The notes under the pieces: generated by a model | Seen by the model: the letters and a program-made list of their open reading frames with translations, nothing else | The model's database searches: none | Told to the model about the DNA's origin: nothing | Shown here: in pieces, positions 1 to 8,363 of the stretch | Position numbering within the stretch: the first letter of the stretch is position 1 | Layout of the letters: each line of letters opens with the position of its first letter | Made by a program: the position numbers and the translations under genes | NCBI GenBank assembly: GCA_947477565.1 | Contig: CANJUR010000019.1 | Coordinates: 1 to 64,000, forward strand | Origin: Deltaproteobacteria bacterium | Lineage (GTDB): Bacteria > Myxococcota_A > Polyangia > Polyangiales > Ga0077539 | Direction: 5' to 3' | DNA: 64,000 nucleotides

Positions 1-681
1 CGCCAAAAACCCATCGAGCGCACGAATCAGCATGGATTACAGCCGAATCGTGAGATGTGTCCCGAGGTGAACCCTCTTGGGAGAGGGGGTTGGGGGTGAG
101 GTCTCGCAAGGGGGGTCGATCCTTCGGCGGCCTGTCTTTAGCCCTCCAGCGGACCGTTGATTCAAGACGCCCTCGACTACCGGTGCTCCAGTGGGTTGCG
201 CCCCGGGGAAAACGATGAAAAACGAGGGGATGCCTCAGGAGTTCCCCTATGCTTTCCATCGGCCTCCCCGCCGGAAAGCCCAATCGGATTCCCTCGACTC
301 GACACCGCCCTGACGCTCCATTCGTGGGGAAACCAAGCCGTTGCGATCGGCGGTGTCAGGATGTCAGAGTCTGAATCAGTTCCCCCCACGGACGCCTCGG
401 GACGGTGCTCCTCAGGGTAGAAGTCCCCCCACGGACGCCTCGGTACGGTGCCCCCCAGGGGTCAGAACACCCATCCCGACGAGTCGGTGAGGTGACATGG
501 AGGGTCGAAACACCCTTCCGTACGCGCCAGGGAGGATGCACCGGGGGTCGGATGAACCCCTCGGACGCGTCGGGAAGGCTGCCATGGGGGGTGAGGTGAG
601 GCTCTCGGAGCACAAGATCCGACGAAACACCTACGCGGGACGTCGCCCGCAGCGCCGCGGGGCGCTACCGGGGCTTCGCGC
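1..681. other. Gene-free left edge
   Basis: No reading frame here has a recognisable domain, and the short ones present on both strands look like chance in GC-rich DNA. The stretch carries short degenerate repeats, listed separately. It is the 3' flank of the dehydrogenase gene that ends at 682. Confidence 0.6.
381..460. repeat. Pair of 37-bp direct repeats, 43-bp period
   Basis: Positions 381-417 and 424-460 are near-identical 37-base copies. Both begin TCCCCCCACGGACGCCTCGG and differ at only a few later bases. Looser relatives of the motif (CCTCGGACGCGTCGGGA) lie near 558-580. The spacing is not a multiple of three, so this is not a coding repeat. Function unknown. Confidence 0.7.
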
Positions 682-1452
682 TCAGAGGGCGGTCCAGCCG
701 CCGTCCACCATGAGCACGTGGCCGGTGACGTAACTGCTCGCCGGGGCCGCCAGGAAGACCGCCGCGCCGGCGACCTCCTGGGTGGTTCCTGCGCGTCCGA
801 TGGCGGTCTTCGCGCGAATCACCGCGCCCACGTCGGGCAGGTCGAGCGTCTTCGCGGTCATCTCCGTGCGGATGTACCCGGGGCCGATGGCGTTCACGAG
901 AATCCCGTGCGGCGCCCACTCGACGGCGCAGGTGCGCGTGAGCTGAACCACCGCGCCCTTGGTCGCCGCATACGGGGCCGACATCGGATCAGCCACGACG
1001 CCCGCGAAGCTCGCCAGGTTGACGATGCGACCGGGGCGGCCGGCGGTGATCCAGCGCCTGGCGGCGATGCGCATGGCGCGGAAGACGGCCGTCTGGTTGA
1101 GGGCGACCATGCTGTCCCAGGCTTCGTCGGGGTAGTCCTCGGCGGCGATGCGGGCGCTCACGCCGGCGTTGTTGACCAGGATGTCGAAGGCTCCGAAGTG
1201 TTGTTCGGCGCGGTCGAACATGGCCGTGAGCGATGCGAGGTGGGTGACGTCCGTCGCGACGGCGAGGGCTTCGATCCCGTGGCCCGCGAGGCGCGCGGCG
1301 GCGTGCTCGGCGGTGGCCGGGTCGAGCTCCGCAACGACGATCTTCGCGCCGTGTGCGCCGAGGGCTTCGGCGATGGCGAGGCCGATGCCGCGCCCCGCGC
1401 CGGTGACGATGGCAACCTTGCCGGTGAGGTCGAATAGCGAGCGTGGGTCCAT
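682..1452 (-). CDS. Short-chain dehydrogenase/reductase (SDR)
   Basis: A 256-residue classical SDR, predicted to be an NAD(P)H-dependent oxidoreductase of a small alcohol or carbonyl compound in the cytoplasm. The cofactor motif TGAGRGIG is at residues 17-24 and NNAG at 94-97. The catalytic set is Ser148, Tyr161 and Lys165 (YAATK). The C-terminus ends in the usual VDGGW segment of FabG-like enzymes. The start is the ATG before DPRSLF; an ATG four codons upstream (MVAR) is possible. It diverges from the CobW gene at 1556 with about 100 bp between them. The substrate cannot be told from sequence. Confidence 0.93.
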   Translation of the reverse strand: MDPRSLFDLTGKVAIVTGAGRGIGLAIAEALGAHGAKIVVAELDPATAEHAAARLAGHGIEALAVATDVTHLASLTAMFDRAEQHFGAFDILVNNAGVSARIAAEDYPDEAWDSMVALNQTAVFRAMRIAARRWITAGRPGRIVNLASFAGVVADPMSAPYAATKGAVVQLTRTCAVEWAPHGILVNAIGPGYIRTEMTAKTLDLPDVGAVIRAKTAIGRAGTTQEVAGAAVFLAAPASSYVTGHVLMVDGGWTAL

Positions 1453-1555
1453 GCGCGCGACCATCGCACCAGAGGCGCGCCGCGCCCAATCCCCAGGCGC
1501 GTTCAACGCGGTTGCGGCAGCGCGCGCCATGGACGAAGAATGCGCGCGATCTTCT

Positions 1556-2548
1556 ATGACCAACTCCCAAGACAACCGGGTTCCTGTGACCGTGCTGACC
1601 GGATTCCTCGGCGCCGGCAAGACCACGCTGCTCAACCGCATCCTCTCGGAGACGCACGGACTGCGCGTGGCCGTGATCGAGAACGAGTTCGGCGAGGTGG
1701 GCGTCGATCAGGCCCTCGTCATCCGCGCCGACGAGGAGGTCTTCGAGATGAACAACGGATGCCTCTGTTGCACCGTTCGCGGCGATCTCATTCGCATCCT
1801 CGGCTCGCTCGTGAAGCGCCGCGACCGCTTCGACCATGTGCTCATCGAGACCACCGGGCTGGCTGATCCCGGGCCGGTGGCGCAGACGTTCTTCGCCGAC
1901 GACGAGGTGCTGGCGCGCTACCGACTCGACGGCATCGTCACCGTGGTCGATGCGAAGCACCTCGGGTTGCACGTGGACGACAGCGACGAATGCAAAGAGC
2001 AGATCGCCTTCGCCGACGTGGTGATCGTCAACAAGATCGACCTCGTGAGCGCCGAGGAGGCCGCGCACGTCGAGCGCCGGGTGCGCGCGATCAACGCGGT
2101 GGCAAAGGTCTTTCGCGGCGTGAAGGAGGTCGCCATCGAGAGCTTGCTCGACGTCGGCGGCTTCGACCTCGATCGGGCCCTGGCGATGGAGCCCGCCTTC
2201 CTCGACGCCGACGACCATGGGCACGCGCACGGTGATCACGACCACGCGCACGACGAGACGGTCACCTCCGTGGGCATCCGTTGCGATGGCGTGGTCGATG
2301 AGGAGCGCTTCAACACCTGGATCACCGATCTGGTTCAGGAGCGCGGCGCGGACATGTTTCGCACCAAGGGGATTCTCAACGTGCGGGGCGAAGAGGCGCG
2401 GTTCGTCTTCCAGGGGGTTCACATGCTGGTCGACGCATCGGCGGGGCAGCCCTGGGGCGATGCTCCCCGGATGAACGAACTGGTCTTCATCGGACGCGGG
2501 CTCGATCGGGCGGCGTTGAATGCGGGGTTTCGGTCATGCCTGGTCTGA
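1556..2548 (+). CDS. CobW/COG0523-family metal-chaperone GTPase
   Basis: A 330-residue G3E GTPase of the CobW/YjiA/ZNG1 group, which delivers or senses metals (often zinc) using GTP. Walker A is GFLGAGKT (16-23), the family metal motif GCLCC is at 68-72, and the guanine-specificity motif NKID is at 159-162. A His/Asp-rich loop, HGHAHGDHDHAHDE, spans 221-234 and is typical of metal-binding family members. The CobW C-terminal domain follows. The start was chosen at MTNSQDN; an ATG nine codons upstream (MDEEC) is also in frame. The stop overlaps the start of the WD40 gene, which suggests translational coupling. Confidence 0.93.
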   Translation: MTNSQDNRVPVTVLTGFLGAGKTTLLNRILSETHGLRVAVIENEFGEVGVDQALVIRADEEVFEMNNGCLCCTVRGDLIRILGSLVKRRDRFDHVLIETTGLADPGPVAQTFFADDEVLARYRLDGIVTVVDAKHLGLHVDDSDECKEQIAFADVVIVNKIDLVSAEEAAHVERRVRAINAVAKVFRGVKEVAIESLLDVGGFDLDRALAMEPAFLDADDHGHAHGDHDHAHDETVTSVGIRCDGVVDEERFNTWITDLVQERGADMFRTKGILNVRGEEARFVFQGVHMLVDASAGQPWGDAPRMNELVFIGRGLDRAALNAGFRSCLV

Positions 2549-3591
2549 CGGCGCTGCGCGGGGGCAAGCGCGAGTTGACGGCGCGCTGGCGGGCGAGGCT
2601 GGCGGAGTACGCGCTCGGGGTCACGTGGTCGTCGGACGGCAAGTGGCTGGCGGCGGGGACGACGGCGGGGGAGGTGACGGTGTTCGTGGGCGACACCGGG
2701 GCCGTGCAGTGGACGCGGCAGGTGCACCCGGCAGGGCTGTGCGCGCTGGCGTTTGCGACGGGCGACGCAGGGGTTCTGGCGACCGGCGGCGCAGACGGAA
2801 CGGCGCGGCTGCTGGCGGCGGCGGATGGTCGCGAGATCGCGGTGTTGCCCAACGGGAAGTCCTGGGTGGAGCACGTCGCGTGGAGTCCCGACGGGAAGTG
2901 GCTGGCCACTGCGGCGGGCAAGGTGCTGCGGCTGTGGACGGCAGCGGGCGATCCGTGGATGGAGACGCCCGCGCAGGAGAGCACGATCACCGGCGTGGCG
3001 TGGCGCGGTGACGGGCGCGAGCTGGCGACGATCTGCTACGGCGGCGCGCGGTTGTGGGCGATGGCCGATCGCGGGAGCAACCGGAGCCTCGAGTGGAAGG
3101 GTTCGCTTGTGAGTGTGGCGTGGAGCCCGAGCGGCGAGGTGTTGGCGTGCGGGAGCCAGGACTGCTCGGTGCACTTCTGGCGGGTGGAGACGGACATCGA
3201 CTCGGAGATGACCGGGTATCCGTTGAAGGTGAAGGTGCTGGCCTGGGACGGGGCGAGCACGCTGCTGGCGACGAGCGGAGACGTCGATACGACGGTGTGG
3301 AAGTTTGAGGGAAAGGGCCCCGAGGGGAGCAAGCCCGTGACGCTCAAGGGGCACGAAGGACCGGTGACGGCGCTGGCGTTCCAACGCAAAGGCGGACTGC
3401 TCGCTTCGGGTGGAGCCGACGGTGTGGTGGCGCTCTGGGAGCCGAAGAAGGGACCGACGGCGCGCGGCGCGGGGTTTGGGGAAGCGGGGACGGAGGTGGC
3501 GGAGGTGGCGAGCGTGGCGTGGCGCGGCGACGGCAAGGCGCTCGCGAGCGCCGACGGGGCCGGGGGGGTGACGGTCTGGGGCGTGGGGTGA
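2536..3591 (+). CDS. WD40-repeat protein coupled to the CobW GTPase
   Basis: A 351-residue beta-propeller made almost entirely of WD40-type repeats, with recurring units such as VAWSPDGKWLA and LASGGADGVVALWE. It has no signal peptide, so it is probably a cytoplasmic scaffold. The start lies 13 bp inside the end of the upstream GTPase gene, so the two are almost certainly one operon and co-translated. A role as partner or scaffold of the metal GTPase is inferred from this arrangement only. Confidence 0.9.
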   Translation: MPGLTALRGGKRELTARWRARLAEYALGVTWSSDGKWLAAGTTAGEVTVFVGDTGAVQWTRQVHPAGLCALAFATGDAGVLATGGADGTARLLAAADGREIAVLPNGKSWVEHVAWSPDGKWLATAAGKVLRLWTAAGDPWMETPAQESTITGVAWRGDGRELATICYGGARLWAMADRGSNRSLEWKGSLVSVAWSPSGEVLACGSQDCSVHFWRVETDIDSEMTGYPLKVKVLAWDGASTLLATSGDVDTTVWKFEGKGPEGSKPVTLKGHEGPVTALAFQRKGGLLASGGADGVVALWEPKKGPTARGAGFGEAGTEVAEVASVAWRGDGKALASADGAGGVTVWGVG

Positions 3592-3627
3592 CGGCGGGGG
3601 AGGGGAGTGATGGCGTCGCGGCCCTCT

Positions 3628-4284
3628 TCAGTGGTCCGACCACGCCTCGGCAAACACACCGCAGCCGAAGCGCTGTCGCCCACCGATGCCGAGCGACTGC
3701 ACCCGTATCGAGTGCTCATCCGACAGCCCGCGCAGAATCACCGGGTACCCCACAATGATCTGCCCCCGGATGTGCAGCACCCGCTGCCCGTCCGGGTGGG
3801 CGCCCGTGGTCGGCCCCCACGGAATCTCTACCGTGGCGCGCACCCCCATCGCCGCGAGGCGTTCGTGCAGACACTGCTCGAACTCCGCCCGCTCGACGTC
3901 GTCCCGAACCACCACCATGCGTGCCACCAGCATCGACGTGGGCCGCAGCGTGAACACCTCCGCCGCGCCCACGGTCACCCGGTGCCCTTCGACGCTGAGC
4001 GTCGCCCCCGTGAGCGACTGCACCCGCTCGAGTTGCGCCGGGTGCACCCGCAGCCGCAGCGCCCGGTTGGGCTGAGCGAGCCCCAGCATCCCGCCCCCGA
4101 GCGGTGCGCCGCGAATCGGATGCACCGACAGCCACGGGGCGCCGTGCATCTCGCTGAGCACCCCGCACATCGCTCCGAAGAGCCCGTACCCGTGCTCATC
4201 GGGGACGCGCTCGCCGCCCAGGGGGAAGGCGACATCGACGCGGGAGAAAGACTCGATCAGCGCCGTCGCAGTGGGTTCATTCAT
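3628..4284 (-). CDS. cas6: Stand-alone CRISPR-associated Cas6, MYXAN subtype (Cmx6-like)
   Basis: A 218-residue protein resembling Cas6/Cmx6, the endoribonuclease that cuts CRISPR precursor RNA within repeats. It has a DEHGYGLFGAM segment near residue 30 whose His is the candidate catalytic base, then VHPIRG, a central RAMP-like region, and the C-terminal glycine-rich loop LGIGGRQRFGCGVF. The length is right for the family. The start ATG overlaps the stop of the upstream WYL gene by 4 bp, so they form one operon. No other cas gene and no CRISPR array is visible in the window. The family call is from remembered motifs and nuclease activity is inferred. Confidence 0.82.
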   Translation of the reverse strand: MNEPTATALIESFSRVDVAFPLGGERVPDEHGYGLFGAMCGVLSEMHGAPWLSVHPIRGAPLGGGMLGLAQPNRALRLRVHPAQLERVQSLTGATLSVEGHRVTVGAAEVFTLRPTSMLVARMVVVRDDVERAEFEQCLHERLAAMGVRATVEIPWGPTTGAHPDGQRVLHIRGQIIVGYPVILRGLSDEHSIRVQSLGIGGRQRFGCGVFAEAWSDH

Positions 4285-5297
4285 CGCTTCCGAGCGACTT
4301 TACGAACCTCCATGAGGGCTATGCGGCCCCGTACATCGTCGTCGATAGACGGCACTGCGCCCGCGTTCAGCGCCCGCTCCGCAGCCTCCAGAGCGCCCTT
4401 CGCCACCTCGCGCACCGCCGCCGCGAGCGCGACGTCCATCCCGGTGACGTGCGCGCCGAGGCTCGCGATGAAGCGCGCCAGAACAAGGTGCCCCGCGACC
4501 TCTCCCTCCACCCTGAGCCGATCGCCGCTCACGGTCTTCCTGGAGGTCACCATGGACGGAAGGTTGTCTTCGATCCACCGCTCCGAGCGCCGCACCTCGA
4601 ACCAGAACGGCACCCGCGCGCTGCTCCGATACCCGTCCACCCCGCCGCGGAGAAACTCCTCGATCTCCGTCCGCGGCGTCTCCCGAAACACCGTCACCGG
4701 TCGCGGCGTCGTGTCCTGGATGCGATCGATGCGAAAGACCCGCAGCGCCCCGCTGCGGTGACACCAGGCGATCATCCGCGGGGTCGATGCGTGCTCCAGA
4801 AGCTGCGGCGAGACGTCCCGCCAGCTCAGGTCGCCGCTGTTCTGGCTGTGGTACTTGATCGCGAGACACTGCCGTCGGCGCAGCGCATCGAGCAGCGCGC
4901 GCACGTGCCGATCGAGGTCATCGGGCATCGTCGCCGGGACGATGGTGTCCACGGCCTTCTCGCCCCAGCCGCCCGCGGACAGTAGCTCGCGCACCAGCCG
5001 CTCGCGCCCGGGGCCTCGCGGCGCGCTCAGGATCAGCGCATAGAACTCCGGCAGCAGCGCCTTTCGGATGCGCACGCTCCCCGCGAGCCAGCCTTCCTCC
5101 AGCTTCCAGAGCACCTGCGGCCCGTGGCGCTCGGACGTCAGCGGAATCTGCGCGTCACAGAGCGCCCGGAGCACTCCTCGCGTGGCCTCCGTCGTCAGGT
5201 CGAGCTCCCGCGCCAGCTCCGACTGCACCCAGCTCGATCGCTCCAGGAACAACCCGATGACCTTCGTTGCCGAGTCCGATGCGCTCCGTCTCCCCAT
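4281..5297 (-). CDS. WYL-domain transcriptional regulator with N-terminal winged helix
   Basis: A 338-residue regulator. An N-terminal winged-helix segment (about residues 8-75, including SELARELDLTTEATRGVLRAL) is followed by a WYL/Sm-like ligand-binding region (LAIKYHSQNSGDLSWRDVSP, then MIAWCHRSGALRVFRIDRI) and a C-terminal extension. Many WYL proteins control CRISPR or other defence genes. This one overlaps a solitary cas6 by 4 bp, which suggests it regulates that operon. The start was set at MGRRSASD because a purine-rich Shine-Dalgarno (GGAAGGGG) lies just upstream. The frame extends further 5' but over the neighbouring divergent gene. Confidence 0.85.
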   Translation of the reverse strand: MGRRSASDSATKVIGLFLERSSWVQSELARELDLTTEATRGVLRALCDAQIPLTSERHGPQVLWKLEEGWLAGSVRIRKALLPEFYALILSAPRGPGRERLVRELLSAGGWGEKAVDTIVPATMPDDLDRHVRALLDALRRRQCLAIKYHSQNSGDLSWRDVSPQLLEHASTPRMIAWCHRSGALRVFRIDRIQDTTPRPVTVFRETPRTEIEEFLRGGVDGYRSSARVPFWFEVRRSERWIEDNLPSMVTSRKTVSGDRLRVEGEVAGHLVLARFIASLGAHVTGMDVALAAAVREVAKGALEAAERALNAGAVPSIDDDVRGRIALMEVRKVARKR

Positions 5298-5438
5298 TCC
5301 CCTTCCGCCCCTTTCCTCATCTTGATGCCGCGTTTGCCGGACGTTTGCACCCTCTTCGCGCGCTCGGCAACGCCTTCCGCGCGACCCGTGAGCCCGCTTG
5401 TCGTCCTTCGCTCCCTCCCGCCATAGTCGCCCCCCCCA

Positions 5439-6599
5439 ATGCCGTCCTCGCTCTCCCTCGCCACCTGTCTCCTCGCGGTCGCCGCCGCGCTCGCCGCCTG
5501 CGGCGACGCCACGCCCACCGCCGCTCCCTCTGGAGACGCCGGCGCCGATGCCGCGCTCGCGGTGGACGTCCCCCCTGAGCCTGACGTTCCGATCGAGACC
5601 TTCCACCCCGAGGTCGTCTCGCCCTCAACGCCCATCACCGCCCCCGCCGACCAGTGGACCTGGGTGCCCTTCCCGGACAGCGCGTGCGGCAACGGCGAGC
5701 CCACCGGCATCGGCGTCAACCTCCACCCGGGATCACGCCGCGTGGTGCTCTTACTCCAGGGCGGCGGCGCGTGCTGGGACGGCTTCACCTGCTACGGCGT
5801 CAGCAGCGCCGATCACCTCGCCTCGGGCTACGGCAGCACGGAGTTCGCGGCGGCGTCGCGCGGCCTCTCGGCCTTCACGCTCTTCAACCGCGGCAACGTG
5901 CGCAACCCGTGGCGCGACGCCAACCTCGTCTTCGTTCCGTATTGCACCGGCGATGTGCACTCGGGCGATCGCATCCTCGAACACCGCTGGGGCAACCGCG
6001 TGGTGCGCACCTACCACGTCGGCGCGCGCAACCTCGACGCCTTCCTCGCTCGCCTCACGCTCACCTTCCCCGACGCCGATCGCGTGACCCTGAGCGGCCT
6101 CTCCGCCGGCGGCTTCGGCGCGGGCCTCCACTGGGACCGCGTCGCCAACGCCTTCCGCGGCGTGCGCGTCGATCTCCTCGACGACTCCGGCCCCCCGATG
6201 ACCCCGCCCGGCGACCGCTGGAGGCAGTGGCGCAACACCTGGAACGTCCAGCTTCCCGCAGGGTGTCCCGAGTGCCGCGAGAACCTCGAGGCGCTGCTCC
6301 CGTTTTACGCCCGGCGCTTCCCCGCGCCCGCGCGCTTCGCCCTGCTCTCGTACACGCAGGACATCACCATCAGCGCGTTTTTCGGCATCACCACCGACCA
6401 GTTTGCGACGCAGCTTGCAGACGTGACGCGTCGGCTCATCGCGCCGCTCCCCAACGCGCGCCGCTTCTACGTCGACGACATGGGCCACGTGCTGCTCGGC
6501 AACAACGGCTCCGCCCGCGGCGCCGACGGAACCATCCTCCTCGACTGGCTCGCTCGCATGAACAGCGACGACCCCACCTGGGCCAACGTCGATCCCTGA
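5439..6599 (+). CDS. Pectin acetylesterase/Notum-like lipoprotein hydrolase
   Basis: A 386-residue exported lipoprotein. The signal peptide ends in the lipobox LAAC (Cys about 21), and a low-complexity Asp/Pro/Ala linker follows. The serine-hydrolase fold then matches the pectin acetylesterase (CE13)/Notum family. It has an oxyanion-type GGGACWDGFTC motif, the nucleophile elbow SGLSAGGFG, and a late DDMGH that supplies the catalytic His. The substrate is probably an acetyl or acyl ester, but pectin itself is only a family label. The 3' end overlaps the convergent zinc-ribbon gene by about 130 bp. Confidence 0.85.
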   Translation: MPSSLSLATCLLAVAAALAACGDATPTAAPSGDAGADAALAVDVPPEPDVPIETFHPEVVSPSTPITAPADQWTWVPFPDSACGNGEPTGIGVNLHPGSRRVVLLLQGGGACWDGFTCYGVSSADHLASGYGSTEFAAASRGLSAFTLFNRGNVRNPWRDANLVFVPYCTGDVHSGDRILEHRWGNRVVRTYHVGARNLDAFLARLTLTFPDADRVTLSGLSAGGFGAGLHWDRVANAFRGVRVDLLDDSGPPMTPPGDRWRQWRNTWNVQLPAGCPECRENLEALLPFYARRFPAPARFALLSYTQDITISAFFGITTDQFATQLADVTRRLIAPLPNARRFYVDDMGHVLLGNNGSARGADGTILLDWLARMNSDDPTWANVDP

Positions 6600-7258
6600 T
6601 TCCCGATCGCCTCGACCTGCGCGTGGCGTCGCGAGCGCCGCGTCCGGTGCCCGTGCGACCCGCCTCCTGCAAACGACCCCATCGTCGCCACCGCGAGCAG
6701 CGCGAGCATCACCGCGAGCAGCGGGTTGGTGCGCGCGAAGCGGCGGACGCCATGCACCACCGTCGGCGCGGCATCCCGCACCACGGCCTCGTGCTGCATG
6801 AAGGCGGCGCGCAGCCCCTGGTCGCGGCGCTCCCAGTCCGCGCGGTCGCGGTAGAGCTCGGCGAGCACTTCGTAGAGGTACCCGACGGGGAAGTTTCGGG
6901 TGTGCGCGAGGGCGCGGTAGGACACCCACACGAGCGTCGGGGCGCGGCGTAGCCAGACGAGCGCCTCCTGAGGCGAGGCGGGCCGCGGGATGGCCCTTGC
7001 GCTCGCCTCGAGCACCGTCCGCATGCGGGCGACGTTGGCGCCGACGCTGGCGAGCGCGACGTGGGCGGTCTGCCAGGCGACCGGCGGAAGCACCTGCGCG
7101 GCGAGGAGGCGAGCGGTGTCCGCGGCGAGCGCGTCGAAGCGGGCGTCGAGCGAGCGCGCCCCGTCACCGAGGCTCTCGGTGCTCGCCAGCACCGCGCTGC
7201 AATAGTCACAAGCGAGCGCGCCCGGCTCGTGGGTCGCAGAACACTTCGGACACTTCAT
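6467..7258 (-). CDS. Zinc-ribbon protein with one membrane segment
   Basis: Up to 263 residues. A zinc ribbon (CPKC...CDYC) lies at residues 3-20, then an alpha-helical region, and a hydrophobic segment LLAVMLALLAVATM near 180-195. It is the last gene of a three-gene minus-strand operon and starts 9 bp after the upstream gene. Its C-terminal 45 or so residues are read antisense to the esterase gene and look compositionally random, so the annotated tail may be an overrun caused by loss of an earlier stop. Function unknown. Confidence 0.7.
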   Translation of the reverse strand: MKCPKCSATHEPGALACDYCSAVLASTESLGDGARSLDARFDALAADTARLLAAQVLPPVAWQTAHVALASVGANVARMRTVLEASARAIPRPASPQEALVWLRRAPTLVWVSYRALAHTRNFPVGYLYEVLAELYRDRADWERRDQGLRAAFMQHEAVVRDAAPTVVHGVRRFARTNPLLAVMLALLAVATMGSFAGGGSHGHRTRRSRRHAQVEAIGNQGSTLAQVGSSLFMRASQSRRMVPSAPRAEPLLPSSTWPMSST

Positions 7259-7267
7259 GGCCGTCGC

Positions 7268-8350
7268 TCAGCCTTCGCCGAGGATCACGTCGTGCTGCGC
7301 GTTGCAGTACTCGCACGTGAGGTACGTCTGGCCCTTCACCGGCGGCTGCATCCCTGCGCCGCAGGTCTCGCACTTCTCCGGCCACTTCACGGGCACGCCG
7401 ACGCGGCTCCCGGCGGGCATCGGCCCCTGAAAGCGCCCGCGCTCGAGGTCGCCCGACCGGATCTGCTCGATCACCGTATCGACCTCCGCCGCGCGGTCGT
7501 CGTCGAGTTCGAGCGACACCTCTGCGGCAACGCCGGACTGCGGGTGGAAGCGCAGGGACAGCACCTGATCCTTGATGAGCAGGCCGCGCTCGCTGGCCTC
7601 CGAGGCGACGAGGTGGCCCACCAGCGCGTCGAGCAGCAACTTGCGCCGCACCTCCGTCTTCGACGCGAAGAACACGAACGACCGCTCGAGCACCACCTCC
7701 TCCTGGAACTCGAACCGCACCCGGTGCGCGGTCAGCATCAGGAGCCCTGCAGCCTTGCCGTTGGGATGGTTCTCCCAGGTCGCCTTCACGGCAAACAGCG
7801 GATTCTCCTCGGGCTGCATCTTGAAGCTCGCGCCCTCAAACTGGTCGAGCGTCCAATGGATGCGCGTCATCCGCGTCGCCAGCGCATCCACCGCCCCGAT
7901 GAACTGCGCCGCCCCCGCCAGAACGCGCCCCTTCGCGGCGCCAATCGCCTCGTCGAGCCCGCGCGCCTGCGCCGCCACGCTGTTGATCAACCCCTCGTTG
8001 CGCAGCACATCCCCGGAGGCCGCCCGCCGCACGTCGCGCTCCAGCGCGCTCGCCTGCCCACGCAGCCCCGCCGCTGCCCGCGTCGACTCCGCGCGCGCCC
8101 CCTCGAATGCAGCGTTCGCCCGCCCCTGCGCCTGATTGCCCACCTGCTCGAGGTCGCCGCCCCACGCGTAGCCCCGCGCTCGCGCCCGCGCCACGCTCTC
8201 CGCGAGGGCGTTGAGCGCGGCCACCCGCTGGTTGATCTCCCCGAGGGCGTCGTCGAAGGCCAGCCGTGCCGCCGCTCCGCTCGCGATCGACTGCGCGTAG
8301 GCGAGTTCGCCCGCCAGGGTCATCCGTCGAAGGTCATTGTCTGCAGCCAT
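7268..8350 (-). CDS. Conserved unknown protein with C-terminal zinc ribbon
   Basis: A 360-residue cytoplasmic protein. The N-terminal half is Ala/Arg-rich and helical, probably coiled coil. A globular region follows, with WENHPNGKAAGLLMLTAHRVRF-type strands. A C-terminal zinc ribbon reads CETCGAG...CEYCNAQ. It is the middle gene of an operon between a lipoprotein (13 bp upstream) and another zinc-ribbon protein (9 bp downstream). The start was set at MAADNDL because the longer frame would run into the lipoprotein gene. The paired zinc ribbons suggest the products act together. Function unknown. Confidence 0.75.
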   Translation of the reverse strand: MAADNDLRRMTLAGELAYAQSIASGAAARLAFDDALGEINQRVAALNALAESVARARARGYAWGGDLEQVGNQAQGRANAAFEGARAESTRAAAGLRGQASALERDVRRAASGDVLRNEGLINSVAAQARGLDEAIGAAKGRVLAGAAQFIGAVDALATRMTRIHWTLDQFEGASFKMQPEENPLFAVKATWENHPNGKAAGLLMLTAHRVRFEFQEEVVLERSFVFFASKTEVRRKLLLDALVGHLVASEASERGLLIKDQVLSLRFHPQSGVAAEVSLELDDDRAAEVDTVIEQIRSGDLERGRFQGPMPAGSRVGVPVKWPEKCETCGAGMQPPVKGQTYLTCEYCNAQHDVILGEG

Positions 8351-8363
8351 CAGCGCACTCCGT

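Noticed and set aside
989-2422. 477-codon open frame opposite the CobW gene
   Set aside because: It has no domain content, is antisense to a clear GTPase, and arises from third-position GC bias.
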